From: Rhizoclosmatium globosum
Lineage: Eukaryota > Chytridiomycota > Chytridiomycetes > Chytridiales > Chytriomycetaceae
DNA: 64,000 nucleotides
Direction: 5' to 3'
Assembly (NCBI GenBank): GCA_002104985.1
Contig: MCGO01000117.1
Span: forward strand, 62,001-126,000
The notes beneath the pieces are model-generated. The model was not told the DNA's origin. It was given only the letters and a program-made list of their open reading frames with translations, and made no database searches. Below are positions 43,693 through 56,616 of this stretch, one piece after another; within the stretch, counting starts at the first letter, position 1, and the number at the start of each line of letters is the position of its first letter. A program made the translations under genes and the position numbers.

Positions 43693-45200
43693 TTAAAGTG
43701 CTCTCCAACTTGGAACCATTTGCTTCTCTTTAGCAATCAAAACAGAGCACGCAGCATTCCGTAGTACATAGTCTAATGAAGATTTAAGATAAGATGGATC
43801 GTTACAATGTAGAGTCAGCAATACCTGACACCGAGCCCAATCCCCTCTTTCCAGCGGATACAGGTAAAGACACCGCGTTTTCTTGATGATGAGGTCCAAG
43901 AATCAATAAATCGGCGTCTAATTCGTAAATGGTTCGAATGATGCTTCGTCGCGGACTGTTAATATCATTAATAAACCTTCATGAGATTTCCATCCTTACT
44001 CTCCGCGTAAAGCAAGGCCTTTGGCAGGAATCTGAAAATGAGAGTGATTTAAAAAAATGAAATCATGATATTAATTCGAATGGCAACTTACGGCATGGTT
44101 GGCCAAAACCTCAATTTGGGTTTTCAAGAACCCATGCGACGATTTCTTATTCTTATCAACAACAATATTAGAACCAATCCGAATAATTTACAAACGAACT
44201 TACATCGTCTTCAATCATTGTCCCAAGCTTCACACCTCCCTCAACAGCTGATGAGATAACAACCTCAGGCCTAACATTCACAACGATAACCAAGTCTCGC
44301 TTCGGCTGCAAAATAGTGTTTGCAATTGACCAAATCAAAGGAGACACGTCTATTAAAGAAAATCATTGTCAACAACAGCTACAAAAAACATAACACTACA
44401 CAACTAACCAACTGTTTCCAAAGCAATTACAACCACTCTTTTCGCTTGACTCTCAGGAGGAATCGCAGGCAACGGATCCGCCACCATATCCATCATTGAA
44501 GCGGAATCCATAATCGCGAAACAAGGGAGCTCAGAACGAACCTCCGCCTCATCATAAATCGTTTGATCATCCATCCAACTCGACACAGTTGCCGAAGAAC
44601 TTATCCCATAACCATCAGAATCTCAAACAAATTGCAAGTCAATAACATTACCCGCGTCGTCGTTGTAAGAGTGCAGCCAATGCAGACAACCCGTTCCCAA
44701 TCATGAGGGGAGATGACCCGTTATTCGTACTGATGGTTGTCTTTCCAGTGTTTTCGTCAACTTGGTCGTCGTCGTTTGTGCTGTTGTCCACAAGCGGCTC
44801 AGTCAGTTCAAAGCCAGTGGTGGTGGGTCGTTCCGTGGGTGCAGAGTCATCTTCAACGTCAGAGTATTCAGCACCAGGGACTATTTCAAATGCGGCAATG
44901 GGAATGACTGGGTGTGTGTATGTGTGTTTGGAGGAAAGGGTTGTAATTAGGAAAGCTTCGAAGGGGGGAGGTTCGACGCGTTTATTTACCTGGGACTGTG
45001 GATTCTTCTGTTGCAGAGGTGGATGCAGAAGCAGAAAGTGCTTGCAAGTTGTTTCCTGAGCTGCCGGCAAGGGAGAAGCGGCGGACTCCAGGTAACGATG
45101 GAGGCGGGGGCGGAGGAATGACGTCTCTGCTGAAGCTGCCCTTGAATCCGATGTTCCCAACTGCGTTACGACGTTTCCATTTGAAGTTGAAGCCTTTCAT
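43693..45200 (-). CDS. Universal-stress-protein domain protein with disordered N-terminal extension
   Basis: The C-terminal half is a USP (UspA) domain spread over several small exons: AKRVVVIALETVG, LVIVVNVRPEVVISS, then ESPRRSIIRTIYELDADLLILGPH and SSLDYVLRNAACSVLIAKE. The last segment is the typical final strand and helix of USP domains. The N-terminal part from 45200 is basic (MKGFNFKWKRRNAVGNIGFK), then Pro-rich (PPPPPPSLPG) and Ser/Ala/Asp-rich. Joining the two halves needs an intron at about 44605-44656 (donor gcgg|gtaatg, acceptor gggataag), which keeps the frame but has a weak acceptor. If it is not used, the region holds two genes, one ending at 44648 and one starting at 44574. One gene is more likely, because the downstream piece alone starts inside an acidic linker. 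Confidence 0.62.
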
Positions 45201-45392
45201 TCTATGAGGTCCCTGTGGAGGAATGTGGAATTTTGGTAGAAAAAAGTGTTTGAGGTTGTGGACTTGGCATCAGCATCTGAAATTGACCATTTGTTCTTTC
45301 AAGTTCAGGCTGACTCAAAACAAATAAAGATGGTAAGAGAGAAGACATATGCGTCATTATTTGTTACAAAGAGCTCTCTCGTTCCCAAAATA

Positions 45393-48145
45393 TCATACAA
45401 CCTCCATGGCGCTCGACCCGCCGTCTCCATCTGCAGTACTGCCAGCTCCGCCACCTTCATCTCCATCTCCTTCATCCCCTCGTCCAGCACTGCTACTGCC
45501 GCCAGCACCGGAAGCGCCACTAGCTCGTGGGTAGATACTTTCCACAGGAATAGTTACTTTTTCATAAGGAAACAAACTTCCAATACTCTCAATCAGCATT
45601 TTTCGTTTCTTGATATTGTCCAGTGTTTGTTCATGAATGTTGTGATGTTTTGCGCTCAGGACGCCACCAACGAGAGTTCCAGGGATAAGAGAGGCAGTTG
45701 TTTTTGATGATGACTTTTTCTTTTTGTTTGGATTTTGTCTCTGTGTGTACAGTGTTAAGTTCTTTGTGTTGAATCAACAGTGAATAACTCACAAATCGTT
45801 TCAAATAGTCGCTTTCGATTTGCTTTGAAATGGCATCTAACACACTATTATACTGCTCCCAGCCTCGGTAATAGCTTGCTCGCTCGTGGAGAATCTGTTT
45901 CCGTTTGGTGTTTTCTGCCACTTGTTGCCGCAATTCCGATTGCAATGCCCTCATCTCAACACATATTTCATCCTGTTCTGATGGATCCGGTCCTGGTATG
46001 CTTGTTGCTTCTGAGTCCTATAGATGAGAGTTAGGCATTAATATTGCAGACTGGAACAAAACCAGGTACCTCTGTATCGTCTAATAATCCCAAAAAACGC
46101 ATTTCACTCCTTAACCGCTCCTCTAGCCCCATCACATCGCTTGTCGTCCTACATTTTGCATGAATTCCAACCCCGACATTTCGGACATTTGGCACAGCAA
46201 GATCTTCCACTGTCCCATCTTCTTCCCCAAACCGAGCAACAGCAGCCAAATCGACGGATGCAGGGCCTGTGATTCCTCCCTCTTCAATCATTGAGGCTAA
46301 AATTCGTTCTGCGAGAGGACCAATGTACACGTCTCCACCATACACAGTTCCATCCACTTCTTCGTATTCGCGTGGACCTTGCGGGACGGCTGGAGCTGGC
46401 GTTGGCTGACCAAGAAGGGCTGCGACTTCGGCGTTATGGTGATGGGAGTGATGTAATGATGGAGGGGGAAGTGCGCCGTCTTCTTCCGCCCATTGCTCGT
46501 GATAGGGTCGGCCTAAACGCGGTATAATGTATGGAGTGATTTCGTCGCCCTATTGGATCACCCCTAAGAATTTCTAGACGAGTGAGAGGTTCGGTACTTA
46601 CAGCATTTTCAAGAAAGGCAAAGTCTTCATCAACAAGCGGTCTGAAAAACTGTGACTCGACAAATCCGAAGAATTGAGTAATGGGTATTTGCTGCGCGGG
46701 TGCTTTTGCATTTGAATAGTCTCCGCGTTGAATAGCCAAATCTGCTTCAGAGAGGGATGCAAGTTCGTCTTCGTTCAATGTCTCTGCTGCATTTCGTGCG
46801 TGTCCAGACTTTCGATTTCGGTTTCGCTGGCGATTCTTTTCGAGAACTGTAGCCACATTCTTTGCCGTTTTCTGTTGAAAGTATAATTAAACATGAATTC
46901 GGGAATCTCAAAAAATCTGTAGCGCTCCTCTCTGTTCTAATATTGGAACACGGTGCTTTCCAGCGGCAACTAATCTATCCATTCTGCTCACTAATTCGCT
47001 CTGTTACATACCGATTTTTGAATTTTCTGGTGCTGAAAGGGGGACGCAAGTGGAAGCGGGGGAGGCAAAGGCAAAGGAGGTGCAGAGAGAGGGGTGCCAG
47101 ACTTTGACGAAGGAGCTTTTGGAAGAGGAAGGGAAGGGATAGATGAAGATGAAGAAGGAGTGGAGACGGTACCAGGGACAGTTTTGTATGACGTATGAGG
47201 GGCAGGAAACGAAGGAGCTGTAGGAAATGGAGTAGCGGATGGAGTAGAGGAGGAGGATGTAGGTAGAGACGAAGTTGAGGAAGAGGTTGACGTTGCAGCC
47301 TGCGCGGCAGCGAAAGCAGAAGCAGCTTGAGAAGCTGCAAACGCGTGGGGAACTGTTTTTGAGCCCGTTTGTGCAGCCCTGTCTCCAAACGGTAGACTAC
47401 CACCGGTATTCGGACTCAGCGACATTGAGGAACCTCCTAGCAACGACGAGGACGCTGAAGACTGATCCAGTATTTTGACCTTCATTTTCCCGTTTTGAGA
47501 GACAGCAATTTTGACTGAGCCGTCGTCAGTTTTGCGGTAGACGAGAGGCGAGTCGGCGGACCTGTCATCGCTGGCTTTACGTTTCTTTGCGTAGGGATCG
47601 AGCAGGTTCGGCGAGGCAGACGAGACCGAGGCCGAGGCGGCGGACGCAGCAGCAGCATTTGCGGAGAGAAGAGCCTTCATTGCTGCTGGAGGAAGCGTCT
47701 TTCCACCAGTTGAAGACGCCAACGACGACGACGAAGACGCAGCCGCCGCCGCCGCCGCAGCAGCAGCAGCAGCAGCCACGGCAGAGTACGGCACAGTTTT
47801 TGCGCCCGATGTTGTACGCGCCGTTGTTGTTGTTGGCGGAGTTGCCGCAGAGTCCGGCGAGTCGATTGCCGCGGCAGAGACAGTTGCCGTCGCTGAAGCC
47901 ACCAAAGAAGACGACGAAGACGACGACGACGCCGCCGTGGCTGCCCACGCCCGAACAGCCTCCGCGTTCGAAGCAACCGCCGCTTCTCGAGCAGATGCTG
48001 CCCGAAGCAGAACTCCCAACTCCTCTCTCAACTGCCGCACTGCCCCTACATCAGGTAGTCCTCCTCCTGAACTGAGAACTGACGCGAGAACAGGCGCTGC
48101 TGGAACGACTATCTCTGTGTAGTCGAGTCCAATGTTTTTGGCCAT
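45393..48145 (-). CDS. ADA3: ADA3/Ngg1-like subunit of SAGA histone acetyltransferase
   Basis: Ada3 links the Gcn5 acetyltransferase and Ada2 within SAGA and related complexes. The N-terminal ~380 residues (from MAKNIGLDYTEIVVP at 48145) are dominated by Ala, Ser and Thr tracts. The conserved part is C-terminal: SNAKAPAQQIPITQFFGFVESQFFRPLVDEDFAFL, VDGTVYGGDVYIGPLAERIL, EERLRSEMRFLGLLDD, RALQSELRQQVAENTKRKQIL, YYRGWEQYNSVLDAISKQIESDYLKR, and MLIESIGSLFPYEKVTIPVESIY near the end. This is the order seen in fungal Ngg1/Ada3, where 'IEEIGPVF' closes the domain. About six exons. The gene ends in a Gly/Asp-rich tail; stop at 45393. Confidence 0.85.
47740..47777 (-). repeat. GCN trinucleotide (polyalanine) tract in ADA3
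   Basis: Runs of GCT and GCG codons encode about fourteen consecutive alanines followed by serines. It is the longest of several Ala/Ser homopolymer tracts in the N-terminal half of ADA3. Mixed codons argue against recent slippage of a single unit. Confidence 0.8.
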
Positions 48146-48201
48146 TTCTCACTGACTTAAAAGTAAACTAATAGGTAGTAAAAAAAAGGAGAACAAATGG
48201 T

Positions 48202-48883
48202 TTATTTCTCTTTATTCTGACCCTCTTCCACCTCGTCATTCTCCGCTTCCTCTTCATCCCCATCAGCATCAGCATCAGCATCAGGTGCATCAGCCTCTCC
48301 ATCGCCCTTCTTCTTCTTGCCCTTCTTGTCCCCGCCTTTATTCCTCCTCTTTCTCTTCTCCCGCTTCTTGGCCGTCTTTTCTTCTTCTGCCTGTTTTGCT
48401 GCTGCAATCTTGGCCTCGTACTCCTCCTTCTCACGTTCCTTGCGATCCTTGATGTCCATAGCTTGCAGTCGGGCGTACTCTTTCCTTCTCAACGACCGGT
48501 ATACGTGGAATTCTCCCGATCCTGCTCCTGCGCTCGATCCTTGTACGTTTCGGACAAACTCGGCCGGTGCTTTGGTTCGTGAGGTTGGGTCAATGTTGCG
48601 TCGGGATTCGGGTAGCACAATTGGTTTGTCGATTCGTGCCATCAGTTTGTCGATTTTCATGGCTGTAATCTGTTATTAAACGAGAGCGTTTTTCAGATGG
48701 TGTGTTGGGTGGGGTGGAGGACAATCGGTTCAGTAGTAGTGAAGAGAGTGTCGCGCAGTTACTACAACTAGAAGGCGCCGACTCTCAAAGACTCCTGCTT
48801 CACACACAACCAATCTTAATACTCACATCTACTGGATTGTGCAGGCGCACAACTTTGGGTTTCTCACTATCACTGTCACTCAT
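48202..48883 (-). CDS. PRKRIP1: PRKRIP1-like spliceosome-associated protein
   Basis: Two exons. Exon 1 (48827-48883) encodes MSDSDSEKPKVVRLHNPVD up to a consensus gtgagt donor, and exon 2 starts at 48669 with ITAMKIDKLMARIDKPIVLPE. The intron is 157 bases. The central block [20 protein letters not shown] then VYRSLRRKEYAR is almost identical to animal PRKRIP1 ('[29 protein letters not shown]'). It is followed by a long helix and a Lys/Glu/Asp-rich tail. PRKRIP1 is an RNA-binding protein found as a long helix in the catalytic-stage spliceosome. The ATG at 48660, often taken as the start of the longest frame, would drop the conserved N-terminal strand. Confidence 0.9.
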
Positions 48884-48987
48884 CCCTTTTTTGGAAACTT
48901 CTGTAGACTTAGGACCATAAAACTTTCAATAAACTTCGAATACATTCTTCATCAATTCAATACTGTATGTCACATAGCTACACAAAT

Positions 48988-51900
48988 TCATATAATCATC
49001 ACCAGAACACCCCGTTTCACGATATCCGAAAACCCAGCCATCCGTCTCGCAACCTCCCACCCAGATTCCAACCCCTTGCCCTCCTTCAACACATCCAAAC
49101 ACACGTCAATATACCCTCCAACCTCTTCATACTCTCTCGACGTCTTCAACACTGACACCCGTCCCAAAAACTGTTCCCGCTGCACACCGTCCTCATCATT
49201 CTCAAGAGCCCCCGTTAAATTCATTGCCAAAAACGTAGCATATCCTTTGCAAAACACGCGGAATGCAGGTGGGAACTGAATCTTTGGTGTCAGTCCAAGT
49301 GATGTCCACAATCCTGCGTTTGCAGGCTCGCTCCACTTTAGAATAACTTCAGCGAGAGATGGAACGAGACTGTACAACCGAGAATGGTGCCGCGGCAGGT
49401 CGTGTAGAGATTGGAGTTCTTGTGATAGCAACTGGGCGAATAGGTCCAGGAGGGGGAGAAGCTTTTCTTGTGGGTCGTGTAGAGGAAGTGATGAGTGGTT
49501 CAGTTTGAGAATCCAGAGAGAAATTTGTTCACCAAGAGTAGTTCGTTGACTTCGCTGTTGTTGCAAGTCTTTGCTCGACGAGATTTTGTCCAGCTGTTGA
49601 AGTGCAATTGTGTACAACGTAAAAGTGAGTCCATGATGTAAACAATTGGATGTGAACCCTTCTGAATCAAGTTGTGGGACTTGAAGCACTGCAGTGACAG
49701 ATGTCCAGCTGGTACTCGAACCTATGTACCGCGCAATCGCCTTCTCCGTAAGAATCGCCATCACTTCAGTCGAAGCAAGTTGTTTACAACTCAACGAGAT
49801 CCAGACTAACGGATTCGGAGATTGTTGCAAACTTAGTGTTATACCATCCCATATCTTTGGAAAATGGGCTCGATCAGCAGTATTGACCACAGAAAACAAG
49901 CCAGTCAAACTGTGGGCGAGGAGACCTTGAGACACGAGCGGCCTGGTGTCTACACGTCCCGTCATTTCCGCAATTATAGAAGGTATCTTGGCGAATTCGA
50001 ATGTTCCGACATCATTTAATGATGTGTTTGATCCAGTTGTGGTGAGTTGCACCGTCAATAGCTCAAACAGATATCCATTCAAGATCTTAGCCCTCTCCTC
50101 ATAGTCCAGCTCGCGCATTGCAGAGTCAATCAAATATCTCAAGTTGGTTATGCAGAATCCAAACGATGAGTCTGTGTCAAAGTTCAATATACTCTTGCAT
50201 CTGCTGTTGGGCCATTTCCTTGGAAGAAGGGAAACTAATTTGAACAAATGGTCACAGGTTAAATAGATAGTGGAAGTTGAAGGTCGACTCTTGTTCACAA
50301 CAAGGTTAAAAAACGACACTCGTTCAGCAGAAACAGGCCATAGGATGCCCGCATTCGAAATCAGCAAGTAAATAAGGTATAATAATCTGACGTCCGCGTT
50401 GGGTGGCCATTGACAGGAAGACAAGATACTTGCTACAAATTGTTGCACTTCAACACCCCAAACCCCCTGCTCTTTCCATTCCCATATTTCATCAGCAACG
50501 CTTGAAGTAGCAATAAAAGAGTTCCAAGGAATAATTTTCGACCTCGCGTATAGTGTAGTTACCACGTAAGATGGAGGATTCAGCCGTACAACGGATGAGA
50601 GAGTACTCCAGAGTTCAAACACCATATTATCGACCATAGCCAATGAGCGAAACACTTTTGAGTAGCTGCAGAATAAAAGAGATGACAAAGCTTGAGCGAA
50701 ATTATCATCATCTTGGAAACACCACGGCTTCAGTGTCAAGTTGCCCGCATCTCCTACAACATCCGCACCCAGTGAAAGCCAACAAGACCTTCGAAACTGA
50801 GAAATAACTTCCAATCGATCGGTTTCTGAAAGCATAGAGTATAGTGGCTTGGAGCAGTAAATCATCACCAACAGTTCCAAAACGAACTGCAGCTTTTCAT
50901 GATTAAATCCGTAGATTCCAGTCGCATAATTCACAAAAAAGGCACCCAAACAGTCGTTCAAACGCTCCAACAGATCCATAGATTGACTTCGAGATAAATG
51001 TAGCTCAAACAGCTCGAATCCAGTTACTTGTTCAACACTGAAATCTAATTTGCTGTTTATAGTCTTTCGTACCGAGAGAATCACTTCCTTCGAGATAGTT
51101 CCTTCTGAATAAAGGCTGATCAAGTGCATAATGTACCCAACCAAACGGTTTCCAACAGACGGATGAGACATAAACTCATCAAGCTTGGTCAAATGAGAGT
51201 TGAACACCTCACGAGAAGCAGTAAGTTTTCCACTCTCAATTCGTTCGAAAATCGTACAGAGAACACGGAACATATTGTCTTGAGTTTCAGAATCACACTG
51301 ATTCAACCATCCCACAACATCAAACTTTTCAAGTAACGCTGTTGACACGTTAGCTTGTTCACTGCATTCCGCATACATTTCACAAAACTCATCGACGGCT
51401 ACGGCAGGATTAAACGCATCAATGACAGCCTTCATATTCCCGCCACCTCGCTGAATAACTTCAAACATCTTCATCGTGTGACTGCGTGACCCTCGAACAA
51501 ACAATCCCCCAATCAACTGCACGGCCCTGTCTAGTATCATCACAAACGGAGAATACCGCCGTATAGATTCGTCCAAACAGACCATTTTGAAGAAAAACGG
51601 CACAAATAAAGCCTCCAGTTTCTCCTTGTCACCTTGGCCGCTCTCTTCACAGTGTTTCATCCATTCAATAATTCGAACAACTCTCAGGGCTCCAATGCAT
51701 ACTCTGCTATCAACGTTATCCCATTCGCTTAATGTTTCAAAGTGAGACCGATTCTCTTTAAGGGCTTGTTTGATGTTTCGCTGCAGACCAACTTCTTCGT
51801 ATGTGTATCTGAATTGCGCGGCTCCTGTACAGGAGCCTCCACATTTTCTTTCGTAGCGGCCAGTTTTTGTGGCATTCGTGTATAGTTGGGATAATAGAGC

Positions 51901-54900
51901 AATGAATTCAGAGTCATGTTTCGAGTAATCGACATCAATCTTGGAGCTATCGCGGGCTTTGGTGAGAAGAGATGCATAATCATCTTTCAGGATTTTAGTG
52001 GCGACTTCAAGTGTTGTCTGGCTGGATGATAAAACGACTGTTGGGCGAAGTACCCAAGGTATTCCTGGAAGTGATGTTTCTTTGACGTAGAGGTCGAATC
52101 CGGGAGAATTTGTTTTGGAGAGTGAGGGAACTGAAGGTTGATGAGGTGTTTTGTCTCCAGGTTGGAACAAATTCTTGAATAAGTCAATCGACACGTATCC
52201 AGGCCAAAGCTCGTTCAATGTGCAAGGAGACTGATTCATTACGGTTGCTAGCTCTGAAGGGCTGAAAGACGCGTCCAAGTGACCCAAATACAAGTTTGGG
52301 GAAAGCAACACTGGCTCTTTGATCCATTTAAAACTGGCCTTATATAATTTGATCAATCGCTCTCTGTCAAACACAGACAGATCCATAGAGTCACTGCTTG
52401 ACAACTCCTGAATAGTCTGGGACAGTTTCATTTGAATCTTGTCCAAAGTCGATCGTGAGTCTGAGAAGAAACGGAACCCAAACAGGGCATTCATATTGAC
52501 TGCAGGATTTTGAGCACGTTCGAAATATAACGAAAAGAAGACCTGTGAAATGGATGATATTAGGTGTCAATCAAGTCAAGTACGGAAATCACCACATACC
52601 TGAAGCATCAGAGGCAGCAATGAATGATAAACCTTGCATTCTACAATCTGTGTCGCCAAGCGATATATAGAAAACAAGGATAGGGGTTTTGGCAACTTTT
52701 TTACAACGCCATTCACTGACACTTGACTATCTTTAGACAGCTCATGACCAATTTGCATTCTCATCTCACTTTCAACCTGCGTTTCAGCGATTAATGCCAA
52801 AAAGGCAAACCAGACAAATTCCGTCTCTGCTGCTGGTTGATTCCCACGCATCGAACTCGGTATTGACGAATACCATTCAGAAGAAACGCCAGTGACAAGA
52901 GTTGGATATGACGACAAATATTCTCCAATAGTGTTTGCCACAGTGTATAAAGATTCGACAGGGTTCAGAAATGACATACTGTGAGAGGTGAACCTTTGAT
53001 AAAGAGCAATCAGCCGTGCGTATTCTCGTTGAAACTCGTTCGTCAGAATGTGATATTGGTCATTTATAACAGAGATTTGAGCCAAACTGTCAAGGAGTTG
53101 GAGACAGGTTCGGTTATGAATCCAATCCGTGTCAGCGAACGCAACACGCGACCATAATAAAAACCACTGCACAGTTGCAACAGTATTCGAGTGGCCAAAA
53201 TTAAGGCCGAGTTTGGATGGTGAAAACAGCGACCTGGGACAGGCCTTCAAAAACGATGTGAAGAATGTTGTGAACGACTTGGTTCCAGTGAATTCAAAGC
53301 CTGGCTACATATTTAACACAACAGAAATTGTTGGATAAATCTCACCCTCTGTAAACGCGAACGCCAAAAACAACTCGTTCACCACGCAAGTAACAGCCTC
53401 ATATCTTCCCTCATCCAACAGCAGCTGCATCATACTCCAACCGTCTCTTTCAAACGCAGCAATTGAATGGCCGACGTCTGAAATCATGAGCAAGGTGAAT
53501 GCGGCTAGCGACTTGGTTTTCATCACACCTCGAAGGGTTGCTAGTTGGGCGCTTTCAAGGACTTCAAACGGTTTGTTTCTCATAACAGCATTCGAATCCA
53601 AGGCGTATGTATTCAAAGACGTTGGTTGTTGATACAAAGACAGACCAACAACGAGATTCCTGGAAAGTTAATCAGACCCGAACAACATTGGAAATGAACT
53701 CACCAACACCAATCGTAGAACTCAGTCTCACCACTATTGATTGTTGGTAACAAGCCTGAAAGCTCTCCTTTCCGTAACTTGGCTGTGGTTGACAATGCCG
53801 ATGACACTGAAAACATTGGAACTTTTGCAACACGATCCAAATAAAGGTTACAAAGTGACAGCGCCAAGAATCGATGAAAAGGCCGGGGAATAAACAGATC
53901 TGTGGATTGATGTTTTAGTCCCCAATTCAATCCGCCCAAAACGACTTTTGCCAGTTCAAATTTGTCACTTTTAAAGGAGTCTCGAAGCATGGCAATGAAA
54001 CCGTCAAAGTCAGGCGTGTTGGGGCACCATAGGGTCAGAGGGAGCTTTTGGAATAGTGATATCGACAAGTGGCCCATCACCGCAAAATGCTTCCGAGTCC
54101 AAGAAACAACCAGAGAAATGAGTGATGGCTGGGTGTGACACAATGTGCTAAGCAGCTCACAAGATTCAAAATGGAGAGGGTCTCGGTACTCCACATCCAA
54201 GAAACCAAAGTAAAATACAACTTTAGCAATGATTTCTTTCAGACGCGATTGGTACCCTGAATCGGCCCCAGATGTACAAATTCGAACCAGAAAGGATAGC
54301 AAGTATTTTGCTTCAATGTCGTTGGATGCAATCATTTTGGCGACACCTGATGGGTTGGATTCTTCAAAATTGCACAAATCGTGGGTGGATTCCATCTGCC
54401 TTCGAAGATTCCGGAGACTCAGAGGCTCTCCATTCAGAATTGAATTGACGAGGAAGAACTTCATGTGATCTAAAAAAGAATCTATAAATATTGCTGCAGC
54501 AATCCATCAAACACAAACCAGAGAGTATATCGCAAGGTAACGTCGTTAAATATTCCCAGCTACCAGCACGCGTTCTGTTCAGCAGTATAGAAACAGCTCG
54601 CACAAAACATCCATCTAGTTCAGCTTGAACTGTTGTGCTCAGAGTCGAATTCACAATCAGCTTGAAGTCAATTTGTGATGCCTCAAATGCTGTTTTCACC
54701 GAATCTTCCAATATTCTGATTACATTAACCTGAATATTGTTAGTCCAACTAAGTAATGGCATCAACACCTACCACAGCCCTTGCTATCGCCTTCAAAATA
54801 TCGGAATACCGTCGAGATGAGAACAAGAACAAGCCTCTTGACAGCCGTTCAAGCACAAAGTTCGTCACTGCGAATACCCTCAACAAGTGGCGGTCTTTCG

Positions 54901-56570
54901 AAGTCCCAATAACACCTGTATCAGCTTTAAACAGAGTCAAGCATCCTTCCAGAAAGCTCCAATACATGGCTTCAAGATTAAACTGCTTCAAAAATAAACA
55001 GTAATCTTCATCGCTCAAAACTGTGAGTTTGGCCTTAATCAAATCAACACCAGCAACTTCCGCATCCTTCACAACAATCCAATCCTCTGACTGTTCCAAG
55101 ACCTTTAGTCCCTCTGCCAAGAACCGAGACTCAATGTCTTTTACGTGTTGTTCTTCTTGGAGCTCTTCGATTGGACTCAAGAAAATATGCAGTTCTGTGA
55201 GATATCCGTCAAGGAAAGAGTCTGTCCATGCGTGTGAAGGAGGGTGCCATTGAATATACCACGCACCCCACGCGCCAATTCCTTGACAGCGGAGAACATG
55301 GAGAAGCAGGTAGCTATGGGTATGATTTGCCGATTTTTGGAAGAAACCGACTATATGCGATAACCAGCCACGAATATCGCGCATAAATATAGTAGAATCC
55401 ATGAGAATTGGGGGTAATATTGGAGCTGAAGTATCGTCAATAGAATTCCTTTCGATTTCAGTCACGTCCTTCCTCCGTTCAAAGAAAAATAGAACGTCAA
55501 TAAAGTACTTAAGCTTCTCAATATCGGAATCACGGAGATTTTTCAGGTTGTTCATATCGTTGAGGTGTTCATCGATGTATGTTTGAATCCAGAGCTTCAG
55601 CATTTTCATTTGAAAGGATGCCTTTTTCTTTTCGTACAAATAGTTTGCGAGAGTCACTGTGAGAGTTGTTTTGAGCTGATCAAAATCATCTTCATTGAGA
55701 GCAGCCTTTTCTGATGTGACAACGTGAACAAGATTGACCCCATCCAAACAACGTGATGAGAACTTTTGAGATGACTTTTTGAGAATCCAAATTTTCGGCG
55801 CCAGAGAATCAATTGATGCTGTGAGAGATTTGACCTTTGCACTTGATACTTGAAATGTGGAGAAGGATCGTTCATATTCCAAGACAGCTTCAAAAAACTC
55901 GTCGCGTACAAGAATATATTTTGCGTTTTTTCGGAAATCATTGATGACTTTCGAATGAAGCTCTTGAAGCTCTGTGTTGACGTATATGTTTCCTAACCGT
56001 TGGTGTCAGTATTTTAAGGCCTCTTAGATGGAGCTTACCCAGGATTTCGTCCTCGAGTGGAATAGGAGTCGTGACAGTGAATAGTTTCTCGTGGAGCTCC
56101 ATAGGCGGGGCCGACGGAGACGCCAACGTGGAAGAAGGGAACGCCACTTCTGCTTGGTTGAGTGTTGGAGGTGTCTCAACAAGAATGGCATCTTCCTCTT
56201 CGTCCATAAGCGAATCAAAGCGAGTGTATCCAAGTTCGTGCATATTCAGATCAGTCGCAGGATACAGCACGTCTGCGGGATGGATGAGTCGGGTGGATTC
56301 GAGGGTGGGGTACCCGATAGAATGCACATGATCTGCCGGCGGGGCAGATGGTTCTAAGAGAGCATCAAAGCTGTAGATTTGTTGCTGTTGTTGTTGCTGT
56401 TGCTGAAGCTGTTGAAGCTGAGGCGCCGTTGTCGTCGTCGTTGTCGTTGAAGCAGTGACTGGTTCTGGCTCTGGAATCGCGTCCGCAATCGCAACTGGTT
56501 GTTTCTGCGGCTTTAGTTTCTTTGTCTTTTTCTTGATGGAAGGTCGTTCGAGGAGGAGCTCTTCCTCCAT
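48988..56570 (-). CDS. EPG5: EPG5-like autophagy tethering protein
   Basis: Very large helical protein, roughly 2,200 residues in about eight exons; the last exon alone has nearly 1,170 codons. The N-terminus from 56570 is basic (SIKKKTKKLKPQKQP) with Thr and Gln runs. Landmarks shared in order with animal EPG5: VLRCQGIGAWGAWYIQ, VLGGLNWGLKHQSTDLF, KGELSGLLPTINSGETEFYDW, ETEFVWFAFLALIAETQVE, YERKCGGSCTGAAQFRYTYEE, the segment with SPFVMILDRAVQLIGGLFV, and EFCEMYAECSEQANVSTALL before KFDVVGWLN. EPG5 is a Rab7 effector that tethers autophagosomes to late endosomes and lysosomes and was described in animals. It is absent from yeast to my knowledge. Divergent from TELO2 with 46 bases between starts. 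Confidence 0.82.
56380..56406 (-). repeat. CAA/CAG (polyglutamine) tract in EPG5
   Basis: Nine consecutive glutamine codons of mixed CAA and CAG, preceded by two shorter Gln-Leu runs, in the disordered N-terminal region of EPG5. Confidence 0.8.
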
Positions 56571-56616
56571 TTCTAAATACTTCGTTTGGATTGGTTTGTT
56601 TGTTGTCTCAAAAAAG

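Noticed and set aside
47577..48075. Long Pro/Thr- or Gly/Cys-rich frames on both strands over ADA3
   Set aside because: Triplet repeats keep all frames open; only the minus-strand frame starting MAKNIGLDY leads into conserved ADA3 exons.
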